Shown: positions 13,972 to 26,900 of the stretch, piece after piece
Layout: every line of letters starts with the position of its first letter
Position numbering within the stretch: the stretch's first letter is position 1
Source of the DNA: Echiichthys vipera
Lineage: Eukaryota; Chordata; Actinopteri; Perciformes; Trachinidae
Assembly (NCBI GenBank): GCA_963691815.1
Contig: OY829649.1
Span: forward strand, 1-64,000
Direction of reading: 5' to 3'
Length of the DNA stretch: 64,000 nt
Position numbers and translations under genes: made by a program
Notes under the pieces: generated by a model
Told to the model about the DNA's origin: nothing
Database searches by the model: none
The model's input: the letters and a program-made list of their open reading frames with translations, nothing else

Positions 13972-16734
13972 GAAGCCACCTTCGCATGGAAGCGACTGTA
14001 ACTCCGCTTCAGAAGCTTTCCCATACAAATCTCCCAGTAATACAGGTGTAAAGCAGCCTAACCATGAAGAATATGTGGTTGATTTCACTTTTCCATAGCA
14101 TTGGGCCGATTTACAGGTGAAATGTCGTTTCCAGCCTTCAGGAGCAGTTAAAGGCTTCAAAACCCTCATTTTCAGCCTTTTCAGGCTCTGAAACGCTTGA
14201 AGCCACCTTCGCATGGAAGCGACTGTAACTCCGCTTCAGAAGCTTTCCCATACAAATCTCCCAGTAATACAGGTGTAAAGCAGCCTAACCATGAAGAATA
14301 TGTGGTTGATTTCACTTTTCCATAGCATTGGGCCGATTTACAGGTGAAAAGTCGTTTCCAGCCTTCAGGAGCAGTTAAAGGCTTCAAAACCCTCATTTTC
14401 AGCCTTTTCAGGCTCTGAAACGCTTGAAGCCACCTTCGCATGGAAGCGACTGTAACTCCGCTTCAGAAGCTTTCCCATACAAATCTCCCAGTAATACAGG
14501 TGTAAAGCAGCCTAACCATGAAGAATATGTGGTTGATTTCACTTTTCCATAGCATTGGGCCGATTTACAGGTGAAATGTCGTTTCCAGCCTTCAGGAGCA
14601 GTTAAAGGCTTCAAAACCCTCATTTTCAGCCTTTTCAGGCTCTAAAACGCTTGAAGCCACCTTCGCATGGAAGCGACTGTAACTCCGCTTCAGAAGCTTT
14701 CCCATACAAATCTCCCAGTAATACAGGTGTAAAGCAGCCTAACCATGAAGAATATGTGGTTGATTTCACTTTTCCATAGCATTGGGCCGATTTACAGGTG
14801 AAATGTCGTTTCCAGCCTTCAGGAGCAGTTAAAGGCTTCAAAACCCTCATTTTCAGCCTTTTCAGGCTCTGAAACGCTTGAAGCCACCTTCGCATGGAAG
14901 CGACTGTAACTCCGCTTCAGAAGCTTTCCCATACAAATCTCCCAGTAATACAGGTTTAAAGCAGCCTAACCATGAAGAATATGTGGTTGATTTCACTTTT
15001 CCATAGCATTGGGCCGATTTACAGGTGAAATGTCGTTTCCAGCCTTCAGGAGCAGTTAAAGGCTTCAAAACCCTCATTTTCATCCTTTTCAGGCTCTGAA
15101 ACGCTTGAAGCCACCTTCGCATGGAAGCGACTGTAACTTCGCTTCAGAAGCTTTCCCATACAAATCTCCCAGTAATACAGGTGTAAAGCAGCCTAACCAT
15201 GAAGAATATGTGGTTGATTTCACTTTTCCATAGCATTGGGCCGATTTACAGGTGAAATGTCGTTTCCAGCCTTCAGGAGCAGTTAAAGGCTTCAAAACCC
15301 TCATTTTCAGCCTTTTCAGGCTCTGAAACGCTTGAAGCCACCTTCGCATGGAAGCGACTGTAACTCCGCTTCAGAAGCTTTCCCATACAAATCTCCCAGT
15401 AATACAGGTGTAAAGCAGCCTAACCATGAAGAATATGTGGTTGATTTCACTTTTCCATAGCATTGGGCCGATTTACAGGTGAAATGTCGTTTCCAGCCTT
15501 CAGGAGCAGTTAAAGGCTTCAAAACCCTCATTTTCAGCCTTTTCAGGCTCTGAAACTCTTGAAGCCACCTTCGCATGGAAGCGACTGTAACTCCGCTTCA
15601 GAAGCTTTCCCATACAAATCTCCCAGTAATACAGGTGTAAAGCAGCCTAACCATGAAGAATATGTGGTTGATTTCACTTTTCCATAGCATTGGGCCGATT
15701 TACAGGTGAAATGTCGTTTCCAGCCTTCAGGAGCAGTTAAAGGCTTCAAAACCCTCATTTTCAGCCTTTTCAGGCTCTGAAACGCTTGAAGCCACCTTCG
15801 CATGGAAGCGACTGTAACTCCGCTTCAGAAGCTTTCCCATACAAATCTCCCAGTAATACAGGTGTAAAGCAGCCTAACCATGAAGAATATGTGGTTGATT
15901 TCACTTTTCCATAGCATTGGGCCGATTTACAGGTGAAATGTCGTTTCCAGCCTTCAGGAGCAGTTAAAGGCTTCAAAACCCTCATTTTCAGCCTTTTCAG
16001 GCTCTGAAACGCTTGAAGCCACCTTCGCATGGAAGCGACTGTAACTCCGCTTCAGAAGCTTTCCCATACAAATCTCCCAGTAATACAGGTGTAAAGCAGC
16101 CTAACCATGAAGAATATGTGGTTGATTTCACTTTTCCATAGCATTGGGCCGATTTACAGGTGAAATGTCGTTTCCAGCCTTCAGGAGCAGTTAAAGGCTT
16201 CAAAACCCTCATTTTCAGCCTTTTCAGGCTCTGAAACGCTTGAAGCCACCTTCGCATGGAAGCGACTGTAACTCCGCTTCAGAAGCTTTCCCATACAAAT
16301 CTCCCAGTAATACAGGTGTAAAGCAGCCTAACCATGAAGAATATGTGGTTGATTTCACTTTTCCATAGCATTGGGCCGATTTACAGGTGAAATGTCGTTT
16401 CCAGCCTTCAGGAGCAGTTAAAGGCTTCAAAACCCTCATTTTCAGCCTTTTCAGGCTCTGAAACGCTTGAAGCCACCTTCGCATGGAAGCGACTGTAACT
16501 CCGCTTCAGAAGCTTTCCCATACAAATCTCCCAGTAATACAGGTGTAAAGCAGCCTAACCATGAAGAATATGTGGTTGATTTCACTTTTCCATAGCATTG
16601 GGCCGATTTACAGGTGAAATGTCGTTTCCAGCCTTCAGGAGCAGTTAAAGGCTTCAAAACCCTCATTTTCAGCCTTTTCAGGCTCTGAAACGCATAAAGC
16701 CACCTTCGCATGGAAGCGACTGTAACTCCGCTTC
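13972..16734. repeat. Type B subfamily block, 12 consecutive 227-bp units
   Basis: Twelve adjacent units share four linked changes relative to type A: CGCTTGAAGCC for CGCTTAAAGCC (first at 13,972, last at 16,469), ACTCCGCTTCAG for ACTCCGGTTCAG, CAGGTGTAAAG for CAGGTGCAAAG, and TTTTCCATAGC for TTTTCGATAGC. Individual units add private changes, for example near 15,084, 15,138 and 15,558. The block edges are staggered: at the right edge the CGCTTCAG marker runs one unit further (16,730) than the GAAGCC marker. Such staggering is expected if the block arose by unequal exchange or conversion within a unit rather than at a fixed unit boundary. Confidence 0.93.
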
Positions 16735-19700
16735 AGAAGCTTTCCCATACAAATCTCCCAGTAATACAGGTGCAAAGCAGCCTAACCATGAAGAATATGT
16801 GGTTGATTTCACTTTTCTATAGCATTGGGCCGATTTACAGGTGAAATGTCGTTTCCAGCCTTCAGGAGCAGTTAAAGGCTTCAAAACCCTCATTTTCAGC
16901 CTTTTCAGGCTCTGAAACGCTTAAAGCCACCTTCGCATGGAAGCGACTGTAACTCCGGTTCAGAAGCTTTCCCATACAAATCTCCCAGTAATACAGGTTC
17001 AAAGCAGGCTAACCATGAAGAATATGTGGTTGATTTCACTTTTCCATAGCATTGGGCCGATTTACAGGTGAAATGTCGTTTCCAGCCTTCAGGAGCAGTT
17101 AAAGGCTTCAAAACCCTCATTTTCAGCCTTTTCAGGCTCTGAAACGCTTAAAGCCACCTTCGCATGGAAGCGACTGTAACTCCGGTTCAGAAGCTTTCCC
17201 ATACAAATCTCCCAGTAATACAGGTGCAAAGCAGCCTAACCATGAAGAATATGTGGTTGATTTCACTTTTCGATAGCATTGGGCCGATTTACAGGTGAAA
17301 TGTCGTTTCCAGCCTTCAGGAGCAGTTAAAGGCTTCAAAACCCTCATTTTCAGCCTTTTCAGGCTCTGAAACGCTTAAAGCCACCTTCGCATGGAAGCGA
17401 CTGTAACTCCGGTTCAGAAGCTTTCCCATACAAATCTCCCAGTAATACAGGTGCAAAGCAGCCTAACCATGAAGAATATGTGGTTGATTTCACTTTTCGA
17501 TAGCATTGGGCCGATTTACAGGTGAAATGTCGTTTCCAGCCTTCAGGAGCAGTTAAAGGCTTCAAAACCCTCATTTTCAGCCTTTTCAGGCTCTGAAACG
17601 CTTAAAGCCACCTTCGCATGGAAGCGACCGTAACTCCGGTTCAGAAGCTTTCCCATACAAATCTCCCAGTAATACAGGTGCAAAGCAGCCTAACCATGAA
17701 GAATATGTGGTTGATTTCACTTTTCGATAGCATTGGGCCGATTTACAGGTGAAATGTCGTTTCCAGCCTTCAGGAGCAGTTAAAGGCTTCAAAACCCTCA
17801 TTTTCAGCCTTTTCAGGCTCTGAAACGCTTAAAGCCACCTTCGCATGGAAGCGACTGTAACTCCGGTTCAGAAGCTTTCCCATACAAATCTTCCAGTAAT
17901 ACAGGTGCAAAGCAGCCTAACCATGAAGAATATGTGGTTGATTTCACTTTTCGATAGCATTGGGCCGATTTACAGGTGAAATGTCGTTTCCAGCCTTCAG
18001 GAGCAGTTAAAGGCTTCAAAACCCTCATTTTCAGCCTTTTCAGGCTCTGAAACGCATAAAGCCACCTTCGCATGGAAGCGACTGTAACTCCGGTTCAGAA
18101 GCTTTCCCATACAAATCTCCCAGTAATACAGGTGCAAAGCAGCCTAACCATGAAGAATATGTGGTTGATTTCACTTTTCGATAGCATTGGGCCGATTTAC
18201 AGGTGAAATGTCGTTTCCAGCCTTCAGGAGCAGTTAAAGGCTTCAAAACCCTCATTTTCAGCCTTTTCAGGCTCTGAAACGCTTAAAGCCACCTTCGCAT
18301 GGAAGCGACTGTAACTCCGGTTCAGAAGCTTTCCCATACAAATCTCCCAGTAATACAGGTGCAAAGCAGCCTAACCATGAAGAATATGTGGTTGATTTCA
18401 CTTTTCGATAGCATTGGGCCGATTTACAGGTGAAATGTCGTTTCCAGCCTTCAGGAGCAGTTAAAGGCTTCAAAACCCTCATTTTCAGCCTTTTCAGGCT
18501 CTGAAACGCTTAAAGCCACCTTCGCATGGAAGCGACTGTAACTCCGGTTCAGAAGCTTTCCCATACAAATCTCCCAGTAATACAGGTGCAAAGCAGCCTA
18601 ACCATGAAGAATATGTGGTTGATTTCACTTTTCGATAGCATTGGGCCGATTTACAGGTGAAATGTCGTTTCCAGCCTTCAGGAGCAGTTAAAGGCTTCAA
18701 AACCCTCATTTTCAGCCTTTTCAGGCTCTGAAACGCTTAAAGCCACCTTCGCATGGAAGCGACTGTAACTCCGGTTCAGAAGCTTTCCCATACAAATCTC
18801 CCAGTAATACAGGTGCAAAGCAGCCTAACCATGAAGAATATGTGGTTGATTTCACTTTTCGATAGCATTGGGCCGATTTACAGGTGAAATGTCGTTTCCA
18901 GCCTTCAGGAGCAGTTAAAGGCTTCAAAACCCTCATTTTCAGCCTTTTCAGGCTCTGAAACGCTTAAAGCCACCTTCGCATGGAAGCGACTGTAACTCCG
19001 GTTCAGAAGCTTTCCCATACAAATCTCCCAGTAATACAGGTGCAAAGCAGCCTAACCATGAAGAATATGTGGTTGATTTCACTTTTCGATAGCATTGGGC
19101 CGATTTACAGGTGAAATGTCGTTTCCAGCCTTCAGGAGCAGTTAAAGGCTTCAAAACCCTCATTTTCAGCCTTTTCAGGCTCTGAAACGCTTAAAGCCAC
19201 CTTCGCATGGAAGCGACTGTAACTCCGGTTCAGAAGCTTTCCCATACAAATCTCCCAGTAATACAGGTGCAAAGCAGCCTAACCATGAAGAATATGTGGT
19301 TGATTTCACTTTTCGATAGCATTGGGCCGATTTACAGGTGAAATGTCGTTTCCAGCCTTCAGGAGCAGGTAAAGGCTTCAAAACCCTCATTTTCAGCCTT
19401 TTCAAGCTCTGAAACGCTTAAAGCCAACTTCGCATGGAAGCGACTGTAACTCCGGTTCAGAAGCTTTCCCATACAAATCTCCCAGTAATACAGGTGCAAA
19501 GCAGCCTAACCATGAAGAATATGTGGTTGATTTCACTTTTCCATAGCATTGGGCCGATTTACAGGTGAAATGTCGTTTCCAGCCTTCAGGAGCAGTTAAA
19601 GGCTTCAAAACCCTCATTTTCAGCCTTTTCAGGCTCTGAAACGCTTAAAGCCACCTTCGCATGGAAGCGACTGTAACTCCGGTTCAGAAGCTTTCCCATA

Positions 19701-20981
19701 CAAATCTCCCAGTAATACAGGTGCAAAGCAGCCTAACCATGAAGAATATGTGGTTGATTTCACTTTTCCATAGCATTGGGCCGATTTACAGGTGAAATGT
19801 CGTTTCCAGCCTTCAGGAGCAGTTAAAGGCTTCAAAACCCTCATTTTCAGCCTTTTCAGGCTCTGAAACGCTTAAAGCCACCTTCGCATGGAAGCGACTG
19901 TAACTCCGGTTCAGAAGCTTTCCCATACAAATCTCCCAGTAATACAGGTGCAAAGCAGCCTAACCATGAAGAATATGTGGTTGATTTCACTTTTCCATAG
20001 CATTGGGCCGATTTACAGGTGAAATGTCGTTTCCAGCCTTCAGGAGCAGTTAAAGGCTTCAAAACCCTCATTTTCAGCCTTTTCAGGCTCTGAAACGCTT
20101 AAAGCCACCTTCGCATGGAAGCGACTGTAACTCCGGTTCAGAAGCTTTCCCATACAAATCTCCCAGTAATACAGGTGCAAAGCAGCCTAACCATGAAGAA
20201 TATGTGGTTGATTTCACTTTTCGATAGCATTGGGCCGATTTACAGGTGAAATGTCGTTTCCAGCCTTCAGGAGCAGTTAAAGGCTTCAAAACCCTCATTT
20301 TCAGCCTTTTCAGGCTCTGAAACGCTTAAAGCCACCTTCGCATGGAAGCGACTGTAACTCCGGTTCAGAAGCTTTCCCATACAAATCTCCCAGTAATACA
20401 GGTGCAAAGCAGCCTAACCATGAAGAATATGTGGTTGATTTCACTTTTCGATAGCATTGGGCCGATTTACAGGTGAAATGTCGTTTCCAGCCTTCAGGAG
20501 CAGTTAAAGGCTTCAAAACCCTCATTTTCAGCCTTTTCAGGCTCTGAAACGCTTAAAGCCACCTTCGCATGGAAGCGACTGTAACTCCGGTTCAGAAGCT
20601 TTCCCATACAAATCTCCCAGTAATACAGGTGCAAAGCAGCCTAACCATGAAGAATATGTGGTTGATTTCACTTTTCGATAGCATTGGGCCGATTTACAGG
20701 TGAAATGTCGTTTCCAGCCTTCAGGAGCAGTTAAAGGCTTCAAAACCCTCATTTTCAGCCTTTTCAGGCTCTGAAACGCTTAAAGCCACCTTCGCATGGA
20801 AGCGACTGTAACTCCGGTTCAGAAGCTTTCCCATACAAATCTCCCAGTAATACAGGTGCAAAGCAGCCTAACCATGAAGAATATGTGGTTGATTTCACTT
20901 TTCGATAGCATTGGGCCGATTTACAGGTGAAATGTCGTTTCCAGCCTTCAGGAGCAGTTAAAGGCTTCAAAAACCTCATTT
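16735..20981. repeat. Type A-like units after the B block
   Basis: About 19 units return to the type A sequence. The first two are transitional, with TTTTCTATAGC near 16,815 and a private CAGGTTCAAAGCAGGC near 16,997. Three consecutive units (near 19,542, 19,769 and 19,996) carry the B-type TTTTCCATAGC change alone, without the other three B markers, so markers have been separated by exchange. A few private substitutions occur, for example near 17,629, 17,891, 19,369 and 19,405. No gene or inserted element interrupts the series. Confidence 0.9.
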
Positions 20982-23900
20982 ACAGCCTTTTCAGGCTCTG
21001 AAACGCTTAAAGCCACCTTCGCATGGAAGCGACTGTAACTCCGGTTCAGAAGCGTTCCCATACAAATCTCCCAGTAATACAGGTGCAAAGCAGCCTAGCC
21101 ATGAAGAATATGTGGTTGATTTCACTTTTCGATAGCATTGGGCCGATTTACAGGTGAAATGTCGTTTCCAGCCTTCAGGAGCAGTTAAAGGCTTCAAAAC
21201 CCTCATTTACAGCCTTTTCATGCTGTGAAACGCTTAAAGCCACCTTCGCATGGAAGCGACTGTAACTCCGGTTCAGAAGCTTTCCCATACAAATCTCCCA
21301 GTAATACAGGTGCAAAGCAGCCTAACCATGAATAATATGTGGTTGATTTCACTTTTCGATAGCATTGGGCCGATTTACAGGTGAAATGTCGTTTCCAGCC
21401 TTCAGGAGCAGTTAAAGGCTTCAAAACCCTCATTTACAGCCTTTTCATGCTGTGAAACGCTTAAAGCCACCTTTGCATGGAAGCGACTGTAACTCCGGTT
21501 CAGAAGCTTTCCCATACAAATCTCCCAGTAATACAAGTGCAAAGCAGCCTAACCATGAAGAATATGTGGTTGATTTCACTTTTCGATAGCATTGGGCCGA
21601 TTTACAGCTGAAATGTCGTTTCCAGCCTCCAGGAGCAGTTAAAGGCTTCAAAACCCTCATTTACAGCCTTTTCAGGCTCTGAAACGCTTAAAGCCACCTT
21701 CGCATGGAAGCGACTGTAACTCCGGTTCAGAAGCTTTCCCATACAAATCTCCCAGTAATACAGGTGCAAAGCAGCCTAACCATGAAAAATATGTGGTCGA
21801 TTTCACTTTTCGATAGCATTGGGCCGATTTACAGGTGAAATGTCGTTTCCAGCCTTAAGGAGCAGTTAAAGGCTTCAAAACCCTCATTTACAGCCTTTTC
21901 AGGCTCTGAAACGCTTAAAGCCACCTTCGCATGGAAGCGAATGTAACTCCGGTTCAGAAGCTTTCCCATACAAATCTCCCAGTAATACAGGTGCAAAGCA
22001 GCCTAACCATGAAGAATATGTGGTTGATTTCACTTTTCGATAGCATTGGGCCGATTTACAGGTGAAATGTCGTTTCCAGCCTTCAGGAGCAGTTAAAGGC
22101 TTCAAAACCCTCATTTACAGCCTTTTCATGCTGTGAAACGCTTAAAGCCACCTTCGCATGGAAGCGACTGTAACTCCGGTTCAGAAGCTTTCCCATACAA
22201 ATCTCCCAGTAATACAGGTGCAAAGCAGCCTAACCATGAAGAATATGTGGTTGATTTCACTTTTCGATAGCATTGGGCCGATTTACAGGTGAAATGTCGT
22301 TTCCAGCCTTCAGTAGCAGTTAAAGGCTTCAAAACCCTCATTTACAGCCTTTTCATGCTGTGAAACGCTTAAAGCCACCTTCGCATGGAAGCGACTGTAA
22401 CTCCGGTTCAGAAGCTTTCCCATACAAATCTCCCAGTAATACAGGTGCAAAGCAGCCTAACCATGAAAAATATGTGGTCGATTTCACTTTTCGATAGCAT
22501 TGGGCCGATTTACAGGTGAAATGTCGTTTCCAGCCTTAAGGAGCAGTTAAAGGCTTCAAAACCCTCATTTACAGCCTTTTCAGGCTCTGAAACGCTTAAA
22601 GCCACCTTCGCATGGAAGCGACTGTAACTCCGGTTCAGAAGCTTTCCCATACAAATCTCCCAGTAATACAGGTGCAAAGCAGCCTAACCATGAAGAATAT
22701 GTGGTTGATTTCACTTTTCCATAGCATTGGGCCGATTTACAGGTGAAATGTCGTTTCCAGCCTTAAGGAGCAGTTAAAGGCTTCAAAACCCTCATTTACA
22801 GCCTTTTCAGGCTCTGAAACGCTTAAAGCCACCTTCGCATGGAAGCGACTGTAACTCCGGTTCAGAAGCTTTCCCATACAAATCTCCCAGTAATACAGGT
22901 GCAAAGCAGCCTAACCATGAAGAATATGTGGTTGATTTCACTTTTCGATAGCATTGGGCCGATTTACAGGTGAAATGTCGTTTCCAGCCTTCAGGAGCAG
23001 TTAAAGGCTTCAAAACCCTCATTTACAGCCTTTTCAGGCTCTGAAACGTTTAAAGCCACCTTCGCATGGAAGCGACTGTAACTCCGGTTCAGAAGCTTTC
23101 CCATACAAATCTCCCAGTAATACAGGTGCAAAGCAGCCTAACCATGAAGAATATGTGGTTGATTTCACTTTTCGATAGCATTGGGCCGATTTACAGGTGA
23201 AATGTCGTTTCCAGCCTCCAGGAGCAGTTAAAGGCTTCAAAACCCTCATTTACAGCCTTTTCAGGCTCTGAAACGCTTAAAGCCACCTTCGCATGGAAGC
23301 GACTGTAACTCCGGTTCAGAAGCTTTCCCATACAAATCTCCCAGTAATACAGGTGCAAAGCAGCCTAACCATGAAGAATATGTGGTTGATTTCACTTTTC
23401 GATAGCATTGGGCCGATTTACAGGTGAAATGTCGTTTCCAGCCTTCAGGAGCAGTTAAAGGCTTCAAAACCCTCATTTACAGCCTTTTCAGGCTCTGAAA
23501 CGCTTAAAGCCACCTTCGCATGGAAGCGACTGTAACTCCGGTTCAGAAGCTTTCCCATACAAATCTCCCAGTAATACAGGTGCAAAGCAGGCTAACCATG
23601 AAGAATATGTGGTTGATTTCACTTTTCGATAGCATTGGGCCGATTTACAGGTGAAATGTCGTTTCCAGTCTTCAGGAGCAGTTAAAGGCTTCAAAACCCT
23701 CATTTACAGCCTTTTCATGCTGTGAAACGCTTAAAGCCACCTTCGCATGGAAGCGACTGTAACTCCGGTTCAGAAGCTTTCCCATACAAATCTCCCAGTA
23801 ATACAAGTGCAAAGCAGCCTAACCATGAAGAATATGTGGTTGATTTCACTTTTCGATAGCATTGGGCCGATTTACAGGTGAAATGTCGTTTCCAGCCTCC

Positions 23901-26900
23901 AGGAGCAGTTAAAGGCTTCAAAACCCTCATTTACAGCCTTTTCAGGCTCTGAAACGCTTAAAGCCACCTTCGCATGGAAGCGACTGTAACTCCGGTTCAG
24001 AAGCTTTCCCATACCAATCTCCCAGTAATACAGGTGCAAAGCAGCCAAACCATGAAAAATATGTGGTCGATTTCACTTTTGGATAGCATTGGGCCGATTT
24101 ACAGGTGAAATGTCGTTTCCAGCCTTAAGGAGCAGTTAAAGGCTTCAAAACCCTCATTTACAGCCTTTTCAGGATCTGAAACGCTTAAAGCCACCTTCGC
24201 ATGGAAGCGACTGTAACTCCGGTACAGAAGCTTTCCCATACAAATCTCCCAGTAATACAGGTGCAAAGCAGCCTAACCATGAAGAATATGTGGTTGATTT
24301 CACTTTTCGATAGCATTGGGCCGATCTACAGGTGAAATGTCGTTTCCAGCCTTAAGGAGCAGTTAAAGGCTTCAAAACCCTCATTTACAGCCTTTTCAGG
24401 CTCTGAAACTCTTAAAGCCACCTTCGCATGGAAGCGACTGTAACTCCGGTTCAGAAGCTTTCCCATACAAATCTCCCAGTAATACAGGTGCAAAGCAGCC
24501 TAACCATGAAGAATATGTGGTTGATTTCACTTTTCGATAGCATTGGGCCGATTTACAGGTGAAATGTCGTTTCCAGCCTTCAGGAGCAGTTAAAGGCTTC
24601 AAAACCCTCATTTACAGCCTTTTCAGGATCTAAAACGCTTAAAGCCACCTTCGCATGGAAGAGACTGTAACTCCGGTTCAGAAGCTTTCCCATACAAATC
24701 TCCCAGTAATACAGGTGCAAAGCAGCCTAACCATGAAGAATATGTGGTTGATTTCACTTTTCGATAGCATTGGGCCGATTTACAGGTGAAATGTCGTTTC
24801 CAGCCTTCAGGAGCAGTTAAAGGCTTCAAAACCCTCATTTACAGCCTTTTCATGCTGTGAAACGCTTAAAGCCACCTTAGCATGGAAGCGACTGTAACTC
24901 CGGTTCAGAAGCTTTCCCATACAAATCTCCCAGTAATACAGGTGCAAAGCAGCCTAACCATGAAGAATATGTGATTGATTTCACTTTTCGATAGCATTGG
25001 GCCGATTTACAGGTGAAATGTCGTTTCCAGCCTTCAGGAGCAGTTAAAGGCTTCAAAACCCTCATTTACAGCCTTTTCAGGCTCTGAAACGCTTAAAGCC
25101 ACCTTCGCATGGAAGCGACTGTAACTCCGGTTCAGAAGCTTTCCCATACAAATCTCCCAGTAATACAGGTGCAAAGCAGCCTAACCATGAAGAATATGTG
25201 GTCGATTTCACTTTTCGATAGCATTGGGCCGATTTACAGGTGAAATGTCGTTTCCAGCCTTAAGGAGCAGTTAAAGGCTTCAAAACCCTCATTTACAGCC
25301 TTTTCAGGCTCTGAAACGCTTAAAGCCACCTTCGCTTGGAAGCGACTGTAACTCCGGTTCAGAAGCTTTCCCATACAAATCTCCCAGTAATACAGGTGCA
25401 AAGCAGCCTAACCATGAAGAATATGTGGTGATTTCACTTTTCGATAGCATTGGGCCGATTTACAGGTGAAATGTCGTTTACAGCCTTCAGGAGCAGTTAA
25501 AGGCTTCAAAACCCTCATTTACAGACTTTTCATGCTGTGAAACGCTTAAAGCCACCTTCGAATGGAAGCGACTGTAACTCCGGTTCAGAAGCTTTCCCAT
25601 ACAAATCTCCCAGTAATACAGGTGCAAAGCAGCCTAACCATGAAGAATATGTGGTTGATTTCACTTTTCCATAGCATTGGGCCGATTTACAGGTGAAATG
25701 TCGTTTCCAGCCTTCAGGAGCAGTTAAAGGCTTCAAAACCCTCATTTTCAGCCTTTTCAGGCTCTGAAACGCTTAAAGCCACCTTCGCATGGAAGCGACT
25801 GTAACTCCGGTTCAGAAGCTTTCCCATACAAATCTCCCAGTAATACAGGTGCAAAGCAGCCTAACCATGAAGAATATGTGGTTGATTTCACTTTTCGAAA
25901 GCATTTGGCCGATTTACAGGTGAAATGTCGTTTCCAGCCTTCAGGAGCAGTTAAAGGCTTCAAAACCCTCATTTACAGCCTTTTCAGGCTCTGAAACGCT
26001 TAAAGCCACCTTCGCATGGAAGTGACTGTAACTCCGGTTCAGAAGCTTTCCCATACAAATCTCCCAGTAATACAGGTGCAAAGCAGCCTAACCATGAAGA
26101 ATATGTGGTTGATTTCACTTTTCGATAGCATTTGGCCGATTTACAGGTGAAATGTCGTTTCCAGCCTTAAGGAGCAGTTAAAGGCTTCAAAACCCTCATT
26201 TACAGCCTTTTCAGGCTCTGAAACGCTTAAAGCCACCTTCGCACGGAAGCGACTGTAACTCCGCTTCAGAAGCTTTCCCATACAAATCTCCCAGTAATAC
26301 AGATGCAAAGCAGCCTAACCATGAAGAATATGTGGTTGATTTCACTTTTCGATAGCATTTGGCCGATTTACAGGTGAAATGTCGTTTCCAGCCTTAAGGA
26401 GCAGTTAAAGGCTTCAAAACCCTCATTTACAGCCTTTTCAGGCTCTGACACGCTTAAAGCCACCTTCGCATGGAAGCGACTGTAACTCCGGTTCAGAAGC
26501 TTTCCCATACAAATCTCCCAGTAATACATGTGCAAAGCAGCCTAACCATGAAGAATATGTGGTTGATTTCACTTTTCGATAGCATTTGGCCGATTTACAG
26601 GTGAAATGTCGTTTCCAGCCTTAAGGAGCAGTTAAAGGCTTCAAAACCCTCATTTACAGCCTTTTCAGGCTCTGAAACGCTTAAAGCCACCTTCGCATGG
26701 AAGCGACTGTAACTCCGGTTCAGAAGCTTTCCCATACAAATCTCCCAGTAATACAGGTGCAAAGCAGCCTAACCATGAAGAATATGTGGTTGATTTCACT
26801 TTTCGATAACATTGGGCCGATTTACAGGTGAAATGTCGTTTCCAGCCTTCAGGAGCAGTTAAAGGCTTCAAAACCCTCATTTACAGCCTTTTCAGGCTCT

